Shown in pieces: positions 38,035 to 43,804 of a stretch of 43,804 nt of DNA. The position numbers and the translations under genes were made by a program. Position 1 is the first letter of the stretch. Every line of letters begins with the position of its first letter. The DNA is from [Collinsella] massiliensis (GTDB lineage: Bacteria; Actinomycetota; Coriobacteriia; Coriobacteriales; Coriobacteriaceae), in assembly GCA_000333815.1 (NCBI GenBank), contig CAPI01000052.1, positions 1 to 43,804 of the forward strand, read 5' to 3'. The notes below the pieces were generated by a model. That model was not told the DNA's origin. It saw only the letters and a program-made list of their open reading frames with translations, and did no database searches.

Positions 38035-38529
38035 ATGATCAAGTCGCTTCTCAACTCATTGGGCATCCACGGGCGCAGCAGCGTGCTGCTCTCGCCCCTC
38101 GCCGGAAAGGTCATCCCGCTCTCCGACGTCCGCGACCCGGTCTTCTCGTCCGGTTCGCTGGGCGAGGGCGTCGCCATCGAGCCGACGGGCTGCAAGGTGG
38201 TCGCCCCGTCCGATTCGAAGGTGAAGGCGATCTTCCCGAGCGGCTATGCCGTCGCGCTCCACACGAACGAGGGGCTCGACGTCCTCGTGCATATCGGGCT
38301 CGATACGGAGAAGCTCGAGGGGCGGTACTTCACCGTGCACGCCTCCGTGGGCGATACCGTGCGGAAGGGCGACGTGCTCATCGAGTTCGACCGCGACGCC
38401 ATCACGCGCGAGGGTTACGACCTCACCGCGCCGATCCTCGTGTGCAACGCCGCGGAGTTCTCGAGCATCAAGGGCAAGGTGGGGAACACGGTCGGCGAGC
38501 TGGAGAAGCTCATCACCGCTCGCATGTAG
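38035..38529 (+). CDS. crr: PTS glucose-family IIA protein (IIA-Glc)
   Basis: The 164-residue soluble protein has VLLSPLAGKVIPLSDVRDPV, GEGVAIEPTGCKVVAPSDSK, AVALHTNEGLDVLVHIGLDT, VHASVGDTVRKGD and LIEFDRDAI. His86 in LVHIGLDT is the residue phosphorylated by HPr, and His76 in ALHTNEG is the second active-site histidine. It delivers phosphate to a glucose or GlcNAc IIBC protein encoded elsewhere. ATG 38035 follows AAGGA by five bases. The next gene, nagB, is 57 bp downstream, which suggests service to a GlcNAc transporter. Confidence 0.94.
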   Translation: MIKSLLNSLGIHGRSSVLLSPLAGKVIPLSDVRDPVFSSGSLGEGVAIEPTGCKVVAPSDSKVKAIFPSGYAVALHTNEGLDVLVHIGLDTEKLEGRYFTVHASVGDTVRKGDVLIEFDRDAITREGYDLTAPILVCNAAEFSSIKGKVGNTVGELEKLITARM

Positions 38530-38586
38530 CGGATCTTGGTAGCAAGGCGGGCGCCGCCCGCTCGGACAGTTGTTGGAAGGGGTCCT

Positions 38587-39318
38587 ATGTTCAAGATCGT
38601 CAAGGCGCGCGACTACGCAGATATGAGTCGCAAGGCGGCGAACATCATCTCCGCGCAGGTCATCCTCAAGCCCGATTGCGTGCTGGGCTTGGCGACGGGC
38701 AGCACGCCTATTGGCGCCTATCACCAGCTCATCGACTGGTACAACAAGGGCGATGTGGACTTCTCGCAGGTCAGCACCTATAACCTCGATGAGTATCGCG
38801 GCCTCACGCACGATGACCCGCAGAGCTACCACTACTTCATGCGCGACAACTTCTTCGACCATATCAACATTGACCTGGCGAACACGCATGTGCCGGACGG
38901 TTCGAACCCCGATGCCGAGGCGGCGTGCAGCGCCTACGACAAGATGGTCGAGGAGGCCGGCTACCCCGACCTGCAGCTGCTGGGCATCGGCAACAACGGC
39001 CACATCGGCTTCAACGAGCCCGATGACCATTTCTCGAAGGGCACGCACTGCGTCGACCTCACCGAGTCCACGATCAAGGCGAACAGCCGCCTGTTCGAGC
39101 GCGAGGAGGACGTCCCGCGCCAGGCGTACACCATGGGCGTGCAGACCATCATGTACGCGCGCATGATCCTCGTGGTGGCGAACGGCGCGGCGAAGGCGCA
39201 GGCCGTGCACGACATGTGCTTCGGCCCGGTGACGCCGCAGTGCCCGGCGTCGATCCTGCAGCTGCACCCGAACGTCGTCGTGGTGGCGGATGCGGAGGCG
39301 CTCTCGCTCTGCGAGTAG
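38587..39318 (+). CDS. nagB: Glucosamine-6-phosphate deaminase
   Basis: The 243-residue enzyme has VLGLATGSTPIGAYHQLIDW, the catalytic Asp in TYNLDEYRGL (about residue 67), HYFMRDNFFDHI and LGIGNNGHIGFNEPDDHF with the ring-opening His near 140. VPRQAYTMGVQTIMYARMIL follows. It converts glucosamine-6-phosphate to fructose-6-phosphate and ammonia. It would complete the GlcNAc branch if the island deacetylase also acts on GlcNAc-6-phosphate. ATG 38587 follows GGAAGGGG. A hairpin terminator lies 62 bp after the stop. Confidence 0.95.
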   Translation: MFKIVKARDYADMSRKAANIISAQVILKPDCVLGLATGSTPIGAYHQLIDWYNKGDVDFSQVSTYNLDEYRGLTHDDPQSYHYFMRDNFFDHINIDLANTHVPDGSNPDAEAACSAYDKMVEEAGYPDLQLLGIGNNGHIGFNEPDDHFSKGTHCVDLTESTIKANSRLFEREEDVPRQAYTMGVQTIMYARMILVVANGAAKAQAVHDMCFGPVTPQCPASILQLHPNVVVVADAEALSLCE

Positions 39319-39379
39319 GGTTTCGCACACGGCATGACGGGCTGCGCGTCGGTTTTTCAACTGCATAGATGTGCGCTTG

Positions 39380-39410
39380 CGGGCGGGTTCCGGATGGAGT
39401 CCGCCCGTTT
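39380..39410 (+). terminator. Terminator-like hairpin after nagB
   Basis: CGGGCGG (39380–39386) pairs with CCGCCCG (39401–39407), with an inner TCC/GGA helix, followed by TTTGCGTTT. The stem is good and the T-run is interrupted. Confidence 0.65.
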
Positions 39411-39597
39411 GCGTTTGGCGGCTCGGCACGGGGTGTGCCCGCGGTGAGCGGTGTGGATGCGCGCGGAGGGGCACGGCGTCGCTGCCGGGCGCGTTGAAAC
39501 TTTCCACGTACCACCCGGCAATCTTGCATAAATCTGACCGATTTCTGCCATAAGGCGATACAAAAGAAATAATGTGTCCCCTATCCTAGTTTTTAGC

Positions 39598-39830
39598 GGG
39601 GAGCGCCATCGTATCCGTAGGCGGTGGGATCGCGTTCGCGGACGGTATCGCGCGCGACGCCTACGAAGGTGGGGCTGATACGTCCCCGTGCAAGCCCAGC
39701 ATGCCGGTATCGGGCGCATCCTGCGGGGATGCGCAGGCGCATGCGCGGACAGAAGTTGGTTTTTCACATGGTCACAAACCTTGCCCTAAACCTTGCAGGG
39801 CACTGGCACCGTCTGGGTAATATCGGTGCC
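39598..39830 (+). other. Structured region upstream of the STAND–SARP regulator (candidate leader RNA)
   Basis: Between nagB and the regulator (39319–39892) no gene is credible, but nested helices appear. GGGGA (39598–39602) pairs with TCCCC (39683–39687), GTATC (39611–39615) with GATAC (39677–39681), and CGTAGGCG (39616–39623) with CGCCTACG (39658–39665), all collinear and enclosed. Downstream hairpins are GCGCATCC/GGATGCGC (39714–39734) and GGCACCG/CGGTGCC (39805–39830). AAACCTTGC is repeated at 39776 and 39788. A second GTCCCC just upstream (near 39576) could compete for the first stem. I do not recognise a known riboswitch. Confidence 0.45.
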
Positions 39831-39892
39831 CGTAACGGCATACCTGCAGATCCCCTCGTATCGTTTGGCATGAGATGATTGCGAGGGACGAG

Positions 39893-42800
39893 ATGATCAC
39901 GATTTCAGCGCATGCATCGACATGGGTGGGAACGCGGCCGGGCGGCGGGAGGCGCGCGCCCGGTGGCGACGGTGCCGCATCGCGCAGCGGCCATCAGCTG
40001 CCCACGGGGCCGAGCTTCATGGTGAGGCGCACGCGGCTCATCCAGGAGCTGGCCCAGCAGGCATCGTCAGCAGGGATCGCCGTGCTGTGCGCGCCACCGG
40101 GGTTCGGCAAGACCGCCCTGCTCATCCAATACGTGGACGAGGTCGTAAACGATCCGCAGCGCGGTGTGGCCCGGCTCGTCGATGCGGACCACGCCGTGCT
40201 CTCCGAGCTCTCCATCCAGCTCGAGGGCATCGCCGGGGAGCTCGCGCATGCCGTCCGTCCGGCGCTCGCGATCGACAACGTCCCCGCCTTCCCGGATGCC
40301 GACGCGGAGGCCTTCGCAGAGCTGCTCAGGGGGCTGCGGGCATCCGGCGTGGAAATCGTGATCGCCTGCACGCCGGCGGCGGAGGGTCTGGTGCGCAAGC
40401 TGGGCGACGCGGCGAAGTTCGGGGCTGGCCAGCTCATCGTGCGACCGCGGGAATATGCGGAGTGGTCGCGCGTCCTCTCCATCTCGGGCGCGCTCGACGT
40501 CTATGCCCTGACGCAGGGCATACCGGTGCTCGTCGCCGCACTCCAGGGCATGACGGAGCAGACGGTGCCCTTGCCCCAGCCCATCGAGGGATATGCGGTC
40601 GACCTCTACCACGCCATCCTCGCGGAGCTGCGGGAGACGGATGAGGAGCGCTATACGCTCGCGGTCGCCCTGCTCCTGGCGGGCAGCGGGAGGTTCCGCG
40701 ACCTTGCGCGCGCGGGCGTCGACGTCACCGCGCCCGCCCTGCGCGGGCTGCTGCGCGCCTACCCGGTGTTCGGCGAGGACCGCACGGCGGGGACGTTCGC
40801 CTGCCTGGGGACGGAGGGCGGGGCGCGCCGCAAGATGCGCGAGTCCCTGGCGCAGGAGGATCCCGCGACCGCACGCCGCGTGGCACGCGCCCTGCTCAGG
40901 GCGGGGCGCAGCGACCAGGCGGTGACGCTCGTGGACGAGTGCCTCGCGCCCAAGGATGCCGCCGCGAGCGTCGATGCCGCCCCGCTGCTGCTCGCGGTGC
41001 GCGGGCATGCGTCGTTCGTGAGCGGGGTCGTCGCGCGCCGCAAGGAGGCGAGGGCGAGCGGCCGGGCATCGCTTCCCCTCGAGCTCGCCGTCTACGCGTC
41101 CGCCCTCACGGTGGGCGACTACCGCCTGGCACGGGCGGTCTGCGGCGAGCTCAGGAGCCGTACCGGCGAGGTGTCCTCGGCCGCGGAGCGCCGTGCCTGG
41201 AAGGGCGCGCGGGTGCTCGCGCATGCGATGGGGCACGCGCGCGGGCTCGACCTGCCCGAGCTCCCCGACAAGAAGGGCCGTGGGGGCACGAGCCTCGGCG
41301 TGGACTTCGAGGCGTTCGAGCTCCATGCGCGCTGTCGTGCCGCGCTCATCGAGCAGGGCACCTGGACGGGCGAGGCGGAGCGCTTGCTGGAGCACGTGCG
41401 GGACGCAGGCGGCGTGGACGACGCCGTCGATATCCCCTTGGTGCTCCTTCGCTGCGACGTGCTGCTCGCCGAGGCGCTCATGGGGTCGCTCGGGCATATC
41501 GGGAAGGATGACGCCGAGCTCGCGCTGGCCGACCGCGACCTGCGCGAGCGCAAGCTGGCGCCCGTGGTGAGCTATGCGCGCCTCGTGCGCTCCGCCCGGA
41601 GGCTGTTCGCGGGCGCCCCGCTCATCGACGAGCGCGCCTTCACCGACGCGGGCACGGCGGCGCTTCGGGCATCCGACCTATCGCTCCAGCTGCTCGCCAC
41701 GGTCTTCGCGGGCTGGCAGGAACTCGTCCAGGGGCAGGCGGTCAACGCCCGCTTCCGCGCGCAGCAGGTGCTGAAGCTCGTCGACGACGACCAGCCCTAC
41801 CTGCAGCAGCTCGCGTTCTTCCTCGAGCGCGTCTCGCATCTCCACGGCATGTCGCGGGGAGCCGTGCGGGAGGAGGCGGGCATGCTCGACCTCGCGCGCA
41901 CGGACTTGACGCCCGCCGAGGCATGGGTGAGCGCGTGCTTCCTCGCCGCCGCGCGCGACGACGCGGAGCTCTCGGCCTGGTACTCCCTGCATAAGGAGAC
42001 GCTGCTCGAGCCCTCGTTCAGGCTGTTCGCGCGCCTCGCTCTCTCGGTGCTCGGCCCGCGCGCCGATGCCCTGCGCCGCCTGCTGCCCGCCACCCTCGCG
42101 CCGTACTACATCATGGAGGGCGAGCCGAAAGACGAGGAGCAGCCGCTCTTCACGCTCATCCCGCCGGAGTACCCCGAGGAGGTGGGGAAGGTGTCCATCC
42201 GCTTGCTGGGCGGCTTCTCCGTCACGAAGAACGGGCACGTGCTCGCCGACACGATTTGGCGCCGGCGCAAGATCGGCGTGCTCGCGGCACGGCTTGCCGT
42301 CGAGCGCGGGTCGTTCGTCACGCGCCGCACCATCACCGAGGAACTCTGGCCGGGCTTGGATTACACGCGGGCGCGCGAGAACCTGTACTCGACGCTCTCG
42401 ACGCTGCGGCACGCCCTCGGGCAGCGCCGCGACGGCCCGCAATACCTTATGACGCAGGGCGACGGCCTCTGCCTCAATAGCGAGTACGTCGATTCGGATG
42501 TCGTGAGGTTCAACGAGCTCGCGCGCGAGATCCTGCTCGGGCACCTCAAGATGAGCGCCTCGCAGCTCATCGCCCTCTGCCTGAAGGTCGAGGGGCTCTA
42601 TGTGGGCCCGCTCGTGGTCCCGGACCGCTGCAACATCCCCTATTTCAAGCATATGCGCCACACGCTGCAGGCGAAGTTCATCGATTGCATGCTGCGCGGG
42701 ATCGACGTGGCGATCGAGGAGGAGGACGTGAACTCGGCGCTCTGGATGGTGGAGGCGGCGTTCCGCAGCGAGACGGGTCGCGAGGACGTCGTGCGCCGCG

Positions 42801-42961
42801 CCCTCCAGGTGTACGAGATGGCGGGCAGGTACGGCGACGTGGAGGACGTGTACCGCATGCACCGGGACTACCTGTTCAAGCACGCGGACCGGGGGCCCGA
42901 GCTCGAGACGGAGCGGGTGTACCGGGAGATCGAGAACAGGAGGCTGCGCTTCGGGGCGTGA
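39893..42961 (+). CDS. Large STAND–SARP transcriptional regulator (AAA-like ATPase, helical repeats, OmpR-type wHTH and BTAD)
   Basis: The product has 1022 residues. Walker A is CAPPGFGKTALL at about 66–77, and a Walker B-like ALAIDNVP lies near residue 130. This gives a MalT/STAND-type NTPase at about 40–300. A long helical middle (about 330–740) looks like degenerate TPR/ARM repeats. At about 767–860 comes an OmpR-type winged helix (VSIRLLGGFSVTKNGHVLA, ITEELWPGLDYTRARENLYS). A bacterial transcriptional activation domain follows to the end (MLRGIDVAIEEEDVNSALWM, RALQVYEMAGRYGDVEDVYR). SARP regulators activate nearby genes, often surface or secondary-metabolite genes, after ligand-gated ATP binding. 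In this order the DNA-binding domain is near the C-terminus, unlike classic SARPs where it is first. I chose ATG 39893 after GAGGGAC. ATG 39875 lacks a ribosome site. Confidence 0.88.
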   Translation: MITISAHASTWVGTRPGGGRRAPGGDGAASRSGHQLPTGPSFMVRRTRLIQELAQQASSAGIAVLCAPPGFGKTALLIQYVDEVVNDPQRGVARLVDADHAVLSELSIQLEGIAGELAHAVRPALAIDNVPAFPDADAEAFAELLRGLRASGVEIVIACTPAAEGLVRKLGDAAKFGAGQLIVRPREYAEWSRVLSISGALDVYALTQGIPVLVAALQGMTEQTVPLPQPIEGYAVDLYHAILAELRETDEERYTLAVALLLAGSGRFRDLARAGVDVTAPALRGLLRAYPVFGEDRTAGTFACLGTEGGARRKMRESLAQEDPATARRVARALLRAGRSDQAVTLVDECLAPKDAAASVDAAPLLLAVRGHASFVSGVVARRKEARASGRASLPLELAVYASALTVGDYRLARAVCGELRSRTGEVSSAAERRAWKGARVLAHAMGHARGLDLPELPDKKGRGGTSLGVDFEAFELHARCRAALIEQGTWTGEAERLLEHVRDAGGVDDAVDIPLVLLRCDVLLAEALMGSLGHIGKDDAELALADRDLRERKLAPVVSYARLVRSARRLFAGAPLIDERAFTDAGTAALRASDLSLQLLATVFAGWQELVQGQAVNARFRAQQVLKLVDDDQPYLQQLAFFLERVSHLHGMSRGAVREEAGMLDLARTDLTPAEAWVSACFLAAARDDAELSAWYSLHKETLLEPSFRLFARLALSVLGPRADALRRLLPATLAPYYIMEGEPKDEEQPLFTLIPPEYPEEVGKVSIRLLGGFSVTKNGHVLADTIWRRRKIGVLAARLAVERGSFVTRRTITEELWPGLDYTRARENLYSTLSTLRHALGQRRDGPQYLMTQGDGLCLNSEYVDSDVVRFNELAREILLGHLKMSASQLIALCLKVEGLYVGPLVVPDRCNIPYFKHMRHTLQAKFIDCMLRGIDVAIEEEDVNSALWMVEAAFRSETGREDVVRRALQVYEMAGRYGDVEDVYRMHRDYLFKHADRGPELETERVYREIENRRLRFGA

Positions 42962-43007
42962 TGGCCGCAGGTGCGCGGGATGCGCGTGGCCGCGCGGGGC
43001 GGGTGGG

Positions 43008-43307
43008 CTAGGGGAGTTTGATGTGCTCGATGTCGTCGCGCTTGCTCTCCCGGTACAGGGAGAACTTGCGGCCGATTACCTGGACGACCTCGGCGTGGCA
43101 GCGCTCGGCGAGCTCCTCGGCGGCCTCGCGCACGTCGAGGGCGGAGGTGTCGAGCACCGAGCACTTGATGAGCTCGTGGGCCTCGAGCGCCGCGTTGGCC
43201 TGCTCCACCACGCCGTCGTTCACATCGGCCTTGCCGATGATGATGCTGGGATTGAGGTGGTGCGCGAGGCTGCGCAGGTGACGGACGTGCTTACCGGTCA
43301 GTGCCAT
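43008..43307 (-). CDS. yhbY: YhbY family RNA-binding protein (CRM domain)
   Basis: The 99-residue protein is a single CRS1-YhbY (CRM) domain: MALTGKHVRHLRSLAHHLNP, SIIIGKADVNDGVVEQANAA, LEAHELIKCSVLD and VQVIGRKFSLYRESKR. These small proteins bind pre-50S ribosomal particles and help assembly of the large subunit. I placed the start at 43307 (AAAGG ribosome site, canonical family start). The longer frame to 43457 adds an Arg/Pro-rich stretch with no family support. It is convergent with the STAND–SARP regulator (46 bp between stops) and divergent from the next gene. Confidence 0.92.
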   Translation of the reverse strand: MALTGKHVRHLRSLAHHLNPSIIIGKADVNDGVVEQANAALEAHELIKCSVLDTSALDVREAAEELAERCHAEVVQVIGRKFSLYRESKRDDIEHIKLP

Positions 43308-43508
43308 GGCGATCGCTTGCCTTTCTCGACGTGGGTTCCGGGCATCGGAAACGTGACCACGATACCGTATTCGAGCGCGGGTTCGCAAGGGAAGGGTGCC
43401 GGGCGGCGCGACGCGAACGGAAGGAGGTGCGATGGATGGGCGGGCTGCGTGAAACAAGATGGAAACAGCGCGGCGGCTGATGGCGGGATAACGTACCCGC
43501 CCCTCCTA

Positions 43509-43514
43509 TATAAT
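43509..43514 (+). promoter_or_regulatory. Consensus -10 box (TATAAT) for the Pro-rich protein gene
   Basis: TATAAT is a perfect -10 hexamer 46 bp before the start codon. No good -35 is visible at the usual spacing. Nothing else stands out in the 253-bp divergent gap 43308–43560. Confidence 0.6.
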
Positions 43515-43560
43515 GGGCGCAACGTGTCTTTGCGCCTTGGCGCGGAGGGGAGGAACCATC

Positions 43561-43804
43561 ATGAGCGAACAGGAACAGCAGGGCGTGCCCCCTGCGGCGC
43601 AGCCACAGGCCGATGCGCCCGCCGCCGGCGCGGTCGATGAGGTGCAGGGAGCGCCGGCCGCACCCGAGCCGCTGCCGATGCCGCCGGTGTCCGAGCAGCC
43701 GGTGCCTGCGCCGGAGCCGGTACCGGAGGCGCCCGCGCCGGAGCAGCCGCTGCCGATGCCGCCTGTGCCGGATGCGGCCGAGGCGCCCGCACCGGATGCG
43801 CCCG
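43561..43804 (+). CDS. N-terminus of a Pro/Ala/Glu-rich protein (3' truncated by the window)
   Basis: An ATG at 43561 follows GGGGAGGAA and opens a frame that runs to the window end (81 full codons). The sequence is MSEQEQQGVPPAAQPQADAP and then imperfect Pro-rich repeats; EPLPMPPVSEQPVP and EQPLPMPPVPDAA carry the same PLPMPPV unit. Such acidic, proline-rich N-termini often precede a membrane helix or a folded domain (for example DUF4190- or DUF4870-type membrane proteins), but the informative part is outside the window, so no function is assigned. Confidence 0.7.
   Translation, partial: MSEQEQQGVPPAAQPQADAPAAGAVDEVQGAPAAPEPLPMPPVSEQPVPAPEPVPEAPAPEQPLPMPPVPDAAEAPAPDAP

Noticed and set aside
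39624-39878. 84-codon frame in the gap before the STAND–SARP gene
   Set aside because: No ribosome site or family features. The same stretch is better explained by RNA helices.

Overview
The window is high-GC DNA from a Gram-positive, actinobacterial anaerobe. The best guess is a gut Coriobacteriia member of the Collinsella/Enorma type. This rests on GC-rich codon use, mixed ATG/GTG starts behind strong purine-rich ribosome sites, a comF–hpf neighbourhood with a structured RNA between, mannose-family PTS genes for host-glycan sugars, and a SARP/STAND regulator. The assignment is by gene content, not by a search.

Layout. 1–3.8 kb: tail of an Arg-rich protein, comF, a structured RNA that fits the raiA-motif RNA by position and folding, an orphan solute-binding lipoprotein, and the ribosome hibernation factor hpf. 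3.8–9.1 kb: degV, a hydroxyacid dehydrogenase with a striking His/Cys tail, a helical-repeat protein, NAD-type isocitrate dehydrogenase, and a membrane-anchored SurA-like protein. A tRNA-Thr(CGU) follows on the minus strand. 9.4–26.7 kb: a large sugar island. 27–34.9 kb: cutC, pyk, ltaE, hisS, ppc. 35–37 kb: an AbiEi/PD-(D/E)XK-like gene bracketed by related hairpin repeats and short tandem repeats. 37–43.8 kb: rplM–rpsI, crr–nagB, a 1022-residue STAND–SARP regulator with a structured upstream region, yhbY, and the start of a Pro-rich protein.

The sugar island reads as one pathway for beta-1,3-galactosyl-HexNAc disaccharides (galacto-N-biose/core-1 mucin glycan, possibly lacto-N-biose). A mannose-type PTS (IIB, IIC, IID, IIA) would import and phosphorylate the sugar, and a GH35 enzyme without a signal peptide would split it. 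Galactose would pass through galM, galK and galT on the divergent strand. The HexNAc-6-phosphate would pass through a NagA-type deacetylase, AgaS, a LacC-type kinase and a KbaY/GatY aldolase into glycolysis. A GntR/UTRA regulator is encoded inside the island. Palindromes with a TGGT-N4-ACCA core lie on the predicted gal promoter and upstream of the IIA–gntR–agaS unit. A DeoR regulator sits between the kinase and the aldolase. nagB and crr further right could serve the GlcNAc branch. galE, EI and HPr are not in the window.

Three dispersed repeat families sit between genes: A, a 33-bp inverted repeat with a GGTGTCAG-type core; B, a 46-bp element starting GGGACGGGTTC; C, a hairpin starting GGAGCCAAAA. 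No CRISPR array, rRNA, phage, transposase or integrase gene was seen.
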